26,835 bases of DNA from CAYUQT01 sp964596165 (GTDB taxonomy: Bacteria > Planctomycetota > Phycisphaerae > UBA1845 > JAFGLZ01): NCBI GenBank assembly GCA_964596165.1, contig CAZQTW010000079.1:1-26835 (forward strand), in the 5' to 3' direction. Below are positions 16,181-23,227 of the stretch, one piece after another. Both the position numbers and the translations under genes were made by a program. The notes beneath the pieces are model-generated. The model did no database searches. It worked only from the letters and a program-made list of their open reading frames with translations, and had not been told where the DNA came from. Numbering within the stretch: the stretch's first letter is position 1; each line of letters opens with the position of its first letter.

Positions 16181-16741
16181 TCACTCCAAGTTCGTGTGGC
16201 GCTGCCACATCTGGAGATGACTCTGGTTCAGCCGATCGGCGAGCATCATGATCAGGGCGTCGCCGAAGATCAGGAGTGCCTGCTCGAAGAGCGACCCCAT
16301 CGGCTGGATGCTACCTGCGTGTTCGACATCCGTATTCTTCGGTGTTGGGGCCGGCAAGACAATCGTGATGTCCGAGCGCTCCGCGAGGTGCGATTGCGAT
16401 CCGGCCGTCAAAGCGATGATTGTGGCGCCGGCCTGTCGGGCGGTCAGGGCGTGGCTGAGAATGCCGGGCGTTTTACCGGACCCGCTGCACGTGAGCAGGA
16501 CATCGCCCGCTCCAATTGCGGGGGTTGTCGGATCGCCCACCATATGGGCGGTCAGTCCCAGGTGCGTGAGCCGACTGGCGATGCAACGAGCTACGTGGCC
16601 GCTCCGGCCGACTCCCGTGACGAAGACCCGCCTTGCCCGGACGATCGCCTCCAGGGTCCGTGCGACCGATTGTTCGTCCACGGCGGACAGGACGCGGGTG
16701 ATTTCCTGACAGATCTGTTGGGCGAGGCTGCGGAGGTCCAT
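16181..16741 (-). CDS. hxlB: 6-phospho-3-hexuloisomerase (SIS domain)
   Basis: A 186-residue single SIS-domain protein. The sugar-phosphate-binding signatures TGVGRSGHVA (residues 42-51) and LLTCSGSGKTPGI (SGSGKT 86-91) are present. The family-specific C-terminus PMGSLFEQALLIFGDALIMM ends in a RHTNLE tail, which matches hexuloisomerases of the ribulose monophosphate pathway. The enzyme converts 3-hexulose 6-phosphate, made from formaldehyde and ribulose 5-phosphate by HxlA, to fructose 6-phosphate. No hxlA is in the window. The related KdsD/GutQ arabinose-5-phosphate isomerases carry two CBS domains, absent here. The start at 16741 has GGGAG upstream. It lies 191 bases after the metallohydrolase gene and 39 bases before rsmA. 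Confidence 0.85.
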   Translation of the reverse strand: MDLRSLAQQICQEITRVLSAVDEQSVARTLEAIVRARRVFVTGVGRSGHVARCIASRLTHLGLTAHMVGDPTTPAIGAGDVLLTCSGSGKTPGILSHALTARQAGATIIALTAGSQSHLAERSDITIVLPAPTPKNTDVEHAGSIQPMGSLFEQALLIFGDALIMMLADRLNQSHLQMWQRHTNLE

Positions 16742-16932
16742 TTGTTGCTCCCGATGTCGGATGCCTGCAGTGTGTTTCGGCGACCGTTCGCGTTTTCGGA
16801 ATCATGCAATCCAGTCAGGTTGTCTGGGTACTGTCAGAGAAGACCTGCCGTTCGAATCGTGGGTCGAGCACGTCCACTCGTTCCGCGGCGGCCGCGGCTC
16901 TGACTGCCGGTACACCACGCGTGCGACCTCGT

Positions 16933-17598
16933 CTAGTCTTCCCCGACAAAGGGATTCGTGCGTTTCTCATGTCCGATCGTCGTCGTCGGCCCGTGGCCGG
17001 TGTAGACGACGGTCCGTTCCGGAAGCGTGAACAAGTGCTCGCGAATATTCTGAAAGAGCAATCGGCCGTCGCTGCCTGGGAAGTCGGTTCGACCGACGCT
17101 GCCGGCAAAAAGGGCGTCGCCGACGATAACAACCCCGGCGGTCGGGCAGTAGATACTCCGGCCCCCGGGCGAATGCCCCGACGTGTCGAGCACGGACCAG
17201 GACGTACCGTCGAGATCGAGATTACCGCCCGGCTCGAGAAAGGCATCGGCGGAGCGGGGTGCCGTCAGGCCGACGCCGAATCCGGCGGAGAGATTGGCGT
17301 TGGCGTTGGTCAACATGCAGTCGTCTTCCCGTCCGATCATGACCTTGGTCTCGGGCCAGTCATGCAGGATGAACTCCACGCCGGCGATATGATCGGCGTG
17401 GCCGTGCGTGAGAATGATCGCCTCCGGCTTGAGGTGGTGCCGTTGGATGTAGCCCACGATCTCCTCGCACTGAGGAGGAAAACTCGGGTCGACAACCCAG
17501 CAAGGTCCTCCGTCATGGACGGAGATGACCAGCGCATTCTCTCCGAACATGGGTTCAACGAATGTCTCGATGCGGATCTTTGGCGACGGTTTGGGCAT
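16933..17598 (-). CDS. MBL-fold metallohydrolase, glyoxalase II-like
   Basis: A compact 221-residue zinc hydrolase. The metal motif is THGHADH (residues 64-70), followed by GHSPGG (His142), the bridging Asp161 in VVGDALFAGSVGRTD and His202 in VYTGHGPTT. The last helix, GHEKRTNPF, is characteristic of the YcbL/GloB-like branch that lacks the long C-terminal glutathione-binding domain. Such enzymes hydrolyse thioesters such as S-lactoylglutathione-type or S-formyl adducts; the thiol used here is unknown. The gene lies 18 bases after the alpha/beta hydrolase stop, so the two are almost certainly in one operon. The ATG at 17598 has GAGGA about 11 bases upstream. The 191 bases after it, up to hxlB, show no gene. 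Confidence 0.88.
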   Translation of the reverse strand: MPKPSPKIRIETFVEPMFGENALVISVHDGGPCWVVDPSFPPQCEEIVGYIQRHHLKPEAIILTHGHADHIAGVEFILHDWPETKVMIGREDDCMLTNANANLSAGFGVGLTAPRSADAFLEPGGNLDLDGTSWSVLDTSGHSPGGRSIYCPTAGVVIVGDALFAGSVGRTDFPGSDGRLLFQNIREHLFTLPERTVVYTGHGPTTTIGHEKRTNPFVGED

Positions 17599-17616
17599 AT
17601 AGCGGGGTCCTCTACC

Positions 17617-18849
17617 CTATCTTCCGGCACGACGAAGTTGCTCGAGCAATGTGCGAGCACGACTCGCGGCCGTCGTTCCGGGATATGTCCTAATGATCCT
17701 GTCGCATTGCTGCTTGGCTGCCTCGTAATGCCGTTCAATAACCAATCGTTGTGCTTGGGCCAACGCCTGCCGGCCGGCCTCTTCTTGCCGCTCGGCCTGG
17801 CGGGCGTCGTCGACCGATCGGACTTTCGGATCGGCGGCAAGCCTCTCTCGCCGATGCTTGGCTTCCTGTCCCAGCCGCGAATCGCCATAGGCGTTTTCGA
17901 TGCGCCGCAGGATATCCAGAGCCTGAACGGATTCGCCGACCGCGGTTAGCCGTTCGGCCTTTGCCATATCCTGCCGTCCCGGGGCTTCCGATTGTACCAA
18001 GACCTCTTCCGCTCGCGAAATCACCTCGGGTGTGTGCCACCGTCGCTGCGCCAGGATCGGTTCGACGACGGCAAGCGATTCGGCATACTTGCCGGCGTGT
18101 GCCGACGCGGCGGCCAAGGAAAGCCGATCGAGCGTGTGTTTCGACGTCGTTGTGAGGAACCAGTCCATGGCCTGCTGGCCGATGACGGGGTCGAGCGTAT
18201 GTCCAATGTCCGGTCTGAGAAGTGTCAGCGGGCCGCCGTTTGCCTGGAGCAGCTCGATACTCGACCGCATGCGTTCATGATTGATGTCACGCTCGCCGAC
18301 GGCGTAGAAGATGGGGACGTCTCGTCTTGCCGCGACCATCGCAGCCGTGACCGAAGGGGGAACATAATTGGCCGTGGCGGCAACTGCCGTTGCCGGAAAA
18401 CCCTCCGCGTAAAGCAGATGGAAGGCCATGGCACCCCCGGCGGAGTAGCCTGTCAGCAGGACGCGGTGTTGATCGTATGAGACATTCCGCTGGAGGTGTT
18501 CGATGGTTGCTCGAACGCACGGCAGGTCCGCCTCTCGCCAACCCGGCATGTGGTGTTCGGGGGCGACGAGAATCGGTTTCAGGGGGGTCTTGAGTTTTCG
18601 CCAGAAATCGAGGATGACGGCCGCGCCGGTATCCGTTTCGTGCAGGCAGACAATCAACGGAGGCTGGTCGCCGAGTCGGTAGTCGGGCGGTTTGCAGATC
18701 AGGAGGAAGCCGGCGGACAGATCGACGCGTTCAATCGTTCGGACTGCGGCCGTCGTGGTTGCCGCGGCCACCACGACGGTCGACAGTCGCGCGCCGATCG
18801 CGCCCGCAACGAGGACCCCGGGATACAGTGACCTCATATCCGAGCCCAT
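17617..18849 (-). CDS. Exported alpha/beta hydrolase with a C-terminal helical (TPR-like) region
   Basis: The 410-residue protein starts with a hydrophobic segment (about residues 8-30) that looks like a signal peptide or anchor. It is followed by an esterase/depolymerase-type alpha/beta hydrolase domain: PLIVCLHE (oxyanion region), nucleophile Ser136 in GYSAGG, Asp188 in AVGERD, and His217 in DIGHTLDP. From about residue 235 to the end it is Ala/Glu/Arg-rich and helical, with TPR-like spacing and a final QCDRIIRTYPGTTAASRARTLLEQ. This resembles feruloyl/acetylxylan esterase-like enzymes, but no substrate is evident. The fusion to a repeat region is unusual and may mediate assembly or substrate docking. 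The ATG at 18849 begins 6 bases after the Gfo/Idh stop; an ATG at 18837 is a second candidate giving a neater signal peptide. Confidence 0.78.
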   Translation of the reverse strand: MGSDMRSLYPGVLVAGAIGARLSTVVVAAATTTAAVRTIERVDLSAGFLLICKPPDYRLGDQPPLIVCLHETDTGAAVILDFWRKLKTPLKPILVAPEHHMPGWREADLPCVRATIEHLQRNVSYDQHRVLLTGYSAGGAMAFHLLYAEGFPATAVAATANYVPPSVTAAMVAARRDVPIFYAVGERDINHERMRSSIELLQANGGPLTLLRPDIGHTLDPVIGQQAMDWFLTTTSKHTLDRLSLAAASAHAGKYAESLAVVEPILAQRRWHTPEVISRAEEVLVQSEAPGRQDMAKAERLTAVGESVQALDILRRIENAYGDSRLGQEAKHRRERLAADPKVRSVDDARQAERQEEAGRQALAQAQRLVIERHYEAAKQQCDRIIRTYPGTTAASRARTLLEQLRRAGR

Positions 18850-18855
18850 CAGTTG

Positions 18856-19902
18856 CTACTTCACCGCCACGGGTTTGCGGGTCTTGACGCTCTTGATTTC
18901 AGCTTCGGCCACGGCGATTGAATCCGCTGAGCTGCGAGCCGTCACGATTGTGGGCTTTCGTTTCTGCTCGATGCAGTCGAGGAAGTAGTTGATCTCCTCG
19001 GTCCAGCCGTCGGAGGCCTTGCATTGGATTTTCTCAATGCGTCCGTCCATGTGGTAGGCAACAACTTCTTGGCCAAACCCGCTGCCTCCTTCGCCCGCCC
19101 GCAGGATCCATTCGAATGTGGCCTTCTCGCATCGGACGTTGACGACCATTTGGAAGGGATAGGCCGGTGGGAAGCACCATCCGCCTTCGACCATGACGAG
19201 GAGGTCCTTCCCGTATTCGTAAAGGGCCTCGATATGGTCGATACCTCCGGATGGACCTCGGGTTCCGCTCGCCATCACACGCTTGGGTTTCCCGAACAGG
19301 TAGTTCGCGAAGTCGATGTCATGGACATGAAGGTCGAGTACGGCGCCGCCGCTCAATCCGGCGCTAAGCAGCCAGTTGTTCATGCTGTAGCCGGGGGTTG
19401 CCGCCAGTCGCTTGAGGCACGCGCTTCTGGGCTTGCCGAACTCCTTGGAATCCACGAGTTCCTTGATTTTCGCGTATTGGGGCCAGAAGCGGATGCACTG
19501 GGCCACCATGTAGTAGCCCTTAGCCTTCTTGGCGGCCTTGACGATTTTCTGGCACTCTTTGTGCGTCAGGGCCATGGGCTTCTCGGAGAGAACATGCTTG
19601 CCGGCCTTGAGGGCCTTGATGGCCACCTCGGCGTGGACAGCCGTGGGAAGCGTGATGTCCACGAGGTCGACGTTCGGATCGGCGATGAGTTCGTCGGCGG
19701 AGGCGTGGCTGGCCACCCCGTCCATCGGCACCTGTTGTGGCCAGGAGGCGGGCAGGTTGCCTATTTGGTCCGTCCAGCGGCCCTCTCGCCGATCTTGGTT
19801 TACATCCATAAGGGCAACGATCTTGGCGTTGGGGTTCTTCGCGTAGATGTTATAGTGGGTCCTGCCCATGAATCCGCAGCCGCAAATACCGACTTTCACC
19901 AT
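18856..19902 (-). CDS. Gfo/Idh/MocA-family NAD(P)-dependent oxidoreductase
   Basis: A 348-residue dehydrogenase with the N-terminal Rossmann fold GICGCGFMGRTH (GxGxxG at residues 8-13), the catalytic EKP at residues 107-109 (HVLSEKPMALT), and the C-terminal domain motif AVLDLHVHDIDFANYLFG (from residue 187) that supplies substrate-binding His and Asp residues. Family members oxidise or reduce hydroxyl groups of sugars, inositols or sugar acids; the substrate is not readable. No signal peptide is present, in contrast to many planctomycete paralogues with Tat signals. GAGGGAG lies upstream of the ATG. It is the first gene of a minus-strand operon with the hydrolase and metallohydrolase, and its promoter region is shared with the divergent FAH-family gene. 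Confidence 0.92.
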   Translation of the reverse strand: MVKVGICGCGFMGRTHYNIYAKNPNAKIVALMDVNQDRREGRWTDQIGNLPASWPQQVPMDGVASHASADELIADPNVDLVDITLPTAVHAEVAIKALKAGKHVLSEKPMALTHKECQKIVKAAKKAKGYYMVAQCIRFWPQYAKIKELVDSKEFGKPRSACLKRLAATPGYSMNNWLLSAGLSGGAVLDLHVHDIDFANYLFGKPKRVMASGTRGPSGGIDHIEALYEYGKDLLVMVEGGWCFPPAYPFQMVVNVRCEKATFEWILRAGEGGSGFGQEVVAYHMDGRIEKIQCKASDGWTEEINYFLDCIEQKRKPTIVTARSSADSIAVAEAEIKSVKTRKPVAVK

Positions 19903-19981
19903 GATTGGCTCCCTCAGTAAGAAACCCTTGACTTTGGATTAGCCGGCGGCGAAAAGAACTCGCTTGCCGGACCTGTGTGGT

Positions 19982-20009
19982 ATTGTACGGGACGGAGGGC
20001 GTAGGGCAA
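19982..20009 (-). promoter_or_regulatory. Predicted promoter of the Gfo/Idh-hydrolase operon
   Basis: On the minus strand TTGCCC (20004-20009) and TACAAT (19982-19987) are separated by 16 bases. Transcription would start near 19975, about 73 bases upstream of the oxidoreductase ATG. It lies within the divergent FAH-family leader, so the two promoters could interfere. Confidence 0.45.
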
Positions 20010-20021
20010 CGAGGACCGCAC

Positions 20022-20816
20022 ATGAAAATCTTGCGATTCATGGATCAGGGAGGGTGTATTCGATACGGCCAGCCGGTGGACGACCGCACGGCCCTGATCG
20101 TGGAGGGAGACCTATTCACGAGTCCCCGCGTGACGAAGACGAAGATGGGAATCGTGAAGCGGCTGGCACCGGTGGATCCGCCCAACGTGATCGCCATCGG
20201 GTTGAACTATCGCAAGCACGCGGCGGAGAGCAACATGGCCTTGCCGAAGGCGCCGGTCGTGTTTCTCAAGGCGACCACGAGCGTCATCGCCCCGGGTAGT
20301 CCGATCATCCTGCCGCCCTCGGCCCCGGATGAGGTGGACTACGAATGCGAATTGGCGATCGTGATCGGCAGGCAGGCGCACGCCGTCTCGGAGGAGCGTG
20401 CCCTCGACTACGTTTTGGGATACACGTGCGGCAACGACGTGTCGGCCCGCGACTGTCAGGCGAGGCTCGACGTTCAATGGGCCCGTGCCAAGAGCTTCGA
20501 CACCTTTTGTCCGTTGGGACCGGTCCTCGTGACGAAGGACGAGATCGACGGTGACAACCTGGCGATCAAGACCATCCTCAACGGGAAGGTCATGCAGGAT
20601 TCGAATACAAGCGACATGATCTTCGGCTGCCGCACGCTGGTAAGCTACCTGTCACACCAGTTCACACTGCTACCCGGTACGGTGATCATGACCGGCACGC
20701 CGTCCGGTGTCGGCTTTGCCAGGAAGCCCCCGGTCTTTTTGCGCGATGGGGACGAGGTTACGATCGAGATCGAGGGCATCGGACGGTTGACAAACCCGGT
20801 AGTGAGCTCGAAGTAG
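20022..20816 (+). CDS. Fumarylacetoacetate hydrolase-family protein
   Basis: The 265-residue protein shows the FAH fold: VIAIGLNYRKHAAE, KATTSVIAPGSPIILP, and the metal-binding residues Glu108 and Glu110 in DYECELAIVIG and Asp139 in GNDVSARDCQ. The stretch LLPGTVIMTGTPSGVGF closes the domain. The family includes 2-hydroxyhepta-2,4-diene-1,7-dioate isomerase, acylpyruvases, and 2-keto-3-deoxy-sugar-acid lyases or hydrolases. In this sugar-oxidoreductase context a ketodeoxy-acid substrate is a reasonable guess but not shown. The frame is open from 19977, yet the ATG at 20022 with GAGGA just upstream matches the family N-terminus MKILRF. It diverges from the Gfo/Idh operon and is followed by a second Gfo/Idh-like gene after 75 bases. 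Confidence 0.9.
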   Translation: MKILRFMDQGGCIRYGQPVDDRTALIVEGDLFTSPRVTKTKMGIVKRLAPVDPPNVIAIGLNYRKHAAESNMALPKAPVVFLKATTSVIAPGSPIILPPSAPDEVDYECELAIVIGRQAHAVSEERALDYVLGYTCGNDVSARDCQARLDVQWARAKSFDTFCPLGPVLVTKDEIDGDNLAIKTILNGKVMQDSNTSDMIFGCRTLVSYLSHQFTLLPGTVIMTGTPSGVGFARKPPVFLRDGDEVTIEIEGIGRLTNPVVSSK

Positions 20817-20891
20817 TAACAGCGGGCGTGGAGCAGCCTGGCGAGGCTGCGGTTTCGGCAGTCCGGAACCCATCAGGCTGAGCGGAGATCC

Positions 20892-21803
20892 ATGGGCGAG
20901 ACGCTTCGGATCGGGATGATCGGCTGCGACACGTCGCATTGTGTCGCATTCACGCGCCTGCTGGCCGACGAGAAAGACCCGTATCACGTGGAAGGGGGCC
21001 GTGTGATAGCCGTCTATCCGTCGTTCAGCGAGGACATTGAATCCAGCCGCAACCGGGTCGACGGGTACACATCGGAGTTGCGTCGGCAGTGGGGCGTAGA
21101 GATCGTTGACTCCATCGACGCCCTGTTGCGGCGATGCGATGCCATTCTCTTGGAAAGCAACGATGGGCGGCGGCATCTGCCTGAAGTGCGGCCGGTCATC
21201 AAGGCACGGATTCCGGTCTTCATCGACAAGCCGCTGACGGCTAGCCTGGCCGACGCGAAGGAGATCGCGCGATTGGCCGCGGCGGCGGGTGCGGGCTGTT
21301 TCAGTTCGTCGTCGCTGCGGTTTGACGCGAACATTGCCCGTTGTGCCGCCGACCCCGATAAGGGGACGGTGGTGTGCTGCGACGCGTTCAGCTCGTGTCC
21401 CCTCGAACCGACGAATCCTGGGTTCTACTGGTACGGCATTCACGGGGTGGAAATCCTCTACACGTTCATGGGGGCGGGTTGCGAGTCTGTTCGCTGCGTG
21501 AGCACGGCGGGCGCCGACCTGGCCGTGGGATTTTGGCCCGACGGCCGAATCGGAACGATGCGCGGCATTCGTGAGGGCGCGGCGACGTTTGGTGGCACGA
21601 TCGTGGGGGAGAAGAAACTCGTTCACGTGACCTACAACAAGGAGATCCCGATCTACGCGCAGTTGCTCAAGCAGATCATCCCGTTCTTCAGGGGTGCGCC
21701 GGCACCGGTTGCGCTGAGCGAGACCGTCGAGATCATGGCATTCATAGAGGCGGCCTGGCGGTCGAGCCGGCAGGGCGGAGCTGAGGTTCGACTGGATACG
21801 TGA
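20892..21803 (+). CDS. Divergent Gfo/Idh/MocA-like oxidoreductase
   Basis: A 303-residue protein with a Rossmann start RIGMIGCDTSHCVAF in which the usual GxGxxG is replaced by G-x-I-G-C-D-T-S-H (residues 8-16). It keeps an FIDKPL motif (residues 110-115) in place of EKP. The C-terminal part has YGIHGVEILYTFMG, which substitutes for the standard D-x3-H-x2-D motif. This DTSH subgroup is often found near sugar-metabolism genes, but its reaction is unknown, and nucleotide binding may be altered. It is shorter than typical family members (330-400 residues). GGAG precedes the ATG by about 6 bases. It likely shares a transcript with the FAH-family gene upstream, and it ends 28 bases from the converging purD gene. 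Confidence 0.82.
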   Translation: MGETLRIGMIGCDTSHCVAFTRLLADEKDPYHVEGGRVIAVYPSFSEDIESSRNRVDGYTSELRRQWGVEIVDSIDALLRRCDAILLESNDGRRHLPEVRPVIKARIPVFIDKPLTASLADAKEIARLAAAAGAGCFSSSSLRFDANIARCAADPDKGTVVCCDAFSSCPLEPTNPGFYWYGIHGVEILYTFMGAGCESVRCVSTAGADLAVGFWPDGRIGTMRGIREGAATFGGTIVGEKKLVHVTYNKEIPIYAQLLKQIIPFFRGAPAPVALSETVEIMAFIEAAWRSSRQGGAEVRLDT

Positions 21804-21831
21804 GTTCTGGGTTGGACGAAGGGCCGCAAGG

Positions 21832-23106
21832 TCATTTCATCGAGATGGCCTTTCCGGCAATGTCACGACGGAAATAAGCCCCATCGAAGCGGATCTTGTC
21901 GACGGCCTCATAGGCGCGCTTCTGCGCATCCGCTATGGTCTTGCCGAGTGCCGTGACGCCAAGGACGCGACCTCCGCTGGTCACGGCGTGATCCCCTTGC
22001 ACCTTCGTTCCGGCGTGGAAGACGATGACATCGTTCATGGTGGCCGTGTCCTCCAGCCCCGAGATGACCTTCCCTTTCTCATAGGAACCGGGATATCCTC
22101 TTGATGCCATTACGACACACACGGCGGGGCGGGGATCCCATTTGAGTGTGACTTCATCCAGGCGTCGGTCGATGACGGCCTGCATGACCTCGACGAGATC
22201 GGTAGACAGCCTGGCAAGGATCGGTTGAGTCTCGGGATCGCCGAAGCGGCAGTTGAATTCGAGCACACGCGGTCCGGCCGCGGTCAGCATGATGCCTGCA
22301 TAGAGCACGCCGCGATAGGTGATGCCCTCGCGATTCAGCGCGTCGAGCAGGGGCACCAGAACCTCGCGTTCAACCTGAGAGAGCACGGCGTCGGTAACGA
22401 CAGGGGCCGGGCTGTAAGCGCCCATGCCGCCGGTGTTCGGGCCCGTATCGCCGTCACCGACGGCCTTGTGATCCTGACTCGACTCCATGACGTAGATGTT
22501 CCGGCCGTCGACGAAGGCAAGGATGGACGCTTCCTGACCCTGGAGTCGTTCCTCCACAACCACCGTATCTCCGGCGGCGCCAAACTGTCGGTCCTTCATG
22601 ATGCGCTCAAGGGCAAGCAGCCCGGCAGCCGGATCATCGCAGACCACAACGCCCTTACCCGCGGCCAGGCCGGAGGCCTTGATGACAACCGGCTCGTCGC
22701 GGGTTGCAACATAGTCGTAGGCCGACTTGTAGTTGTCGAATATACGGGCCTCGGCGGTGGGGATGGCGTGCTGACGCATCAATTGCTTCGCATAGGCCTT
22801 GTCGCCTTCGAGGCGCGCGGCTGCCTTGCAGGGACCGAAAATCCGCAGTCCGGCACCCTCAAACGCATCGACGATACCGTCGCACAGAGGCACCTCGGGT
22901 CCAACGACCGTGAGGTCGACCTCATGATCACGGGCGAACCTCAGGAGATCCTCGATGTTTTCCGCCTCGATGGGCACATTGAGCGCGGCTCGGGCCGTTC
23001 CGGCATTACCGGGCGCACAAAAGAGCTTTGAGCATTCGCGCGACTGCTTGATCTTCCAGGCCAAGGCGTGTTCTCGGCCGCCGCTGCCCACCACGAGAAT
23101 ATTCAT
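21832..23106 (-). CDS. purD: Phosphoribosylamine--glycine ligase (GAR synthetase)
   Basis: PurD (424 residues) joins phosphoribosylamine and glycine using ATP in step 2 of purine synthesis. It is of normal length. The N-terminal MNILVVGSGGREHALAWKI is followed by VGPEVPLCDGIVDAF, the ATP-grasp segment VVIKASGLAAGKGVVVC, GGMGAYSPAPV, and the metal-binding EFNCRFGDPETQ. The C-terminal domain contains GGRVLGVTALG. The frame is open from 23298, but the ATG at 23106 begins the conserved N-terminus and has GAGGAC about 7 bases upstream. It has its own promoter and stands alone among purine genes in this window. Confidence 0.97.
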   Translation of the reverse strand: MNILVVGSGGREHALAWKIKQSRECSKLFCAPGNAGTARAALNVPIEAENIEDLLRFARDHEVDLTVVGPEVPLCDGIVDAFEGAGLRIFGPCKAAARLEGDKAYAKQLMRQHAIPTAEARIFDNYKSAYDYVATRDEPVVIKASGLAAGKGVVVCDDPAAGLLALERIMKDRQFGAAGDTVVVEERLQGQEASILAFVDGRNIYVMESSQDHKAVGDGDTGPNTGGMGAYSPAPVVTDAVLSQVEREVLVPLLDALNREGITYRGVLYAGIMLTAAGPRVLEFNCRFGDPETQPILARLSTDLVEVMQAVIDRRLDEVTLKWDPRPAVCVVMASRGYPGSYEKGKVISGLEDTATMNDVIVFHAGTKVQGDHAVTSGGRVLGVTALGKTIADAQKRAYEAVDKIRFDGAYFRRDIAGKAISMK

Positions 23107-23161
23107 GGTCTGTCCTCGGAACCCTTTCCGGCGATCTGCCGGTCCTATCCACACGATCGGG

Positions 23162-23190
23162 ATTCTAGAGTTGGAGACGTGCCTGGGCAA
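23162..23190 (-). promoter_or_regulatory. Sigma70-type promoter of purD
   Basis: On the minus strand TTGCCC (23185-23190) and TAGAAT (23162-23167) are separated by 17 bases. The start of transcription would be near 23155, giving a leader of about 48 bases. No PurR-like operator or purine riboswitch could be seen. Confidence 0.6.
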
Positions 23191-23227
23191 GCGTCTGAAA
23201 CGGCGCTGTAAACGGCGCGGGCGTTGC

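Noticed and set aside
16888..16902. CCGCGG-rich palindrome between hxlB and the metallohydrolase gene
   Set aside because: A short self-complementary GC run with no loop or T-run; not convincing as a terminator or operator.
15830..17949. Two long plus-strand frames (15830-16903 and 16804-17949) across rsmA, hxlB and the metallohydrolase
   Set aside because: All three minus-strand genes carry intact catalytic motifs; the plus-strand products have no signature.
19024..19920. 298-codon open frame antisense to the Gfo/Idh gene
   Set aside because: Composition is typical of a reverse-strand shadow and there is no ribosome binding site or domain.
23202..23221. Repeated ACGGCGC units near the end of the radical-SAM-like gene
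   Set aside because: Only two short direct copies that do not form a hairpin; considered chance in GC-rich DNA.
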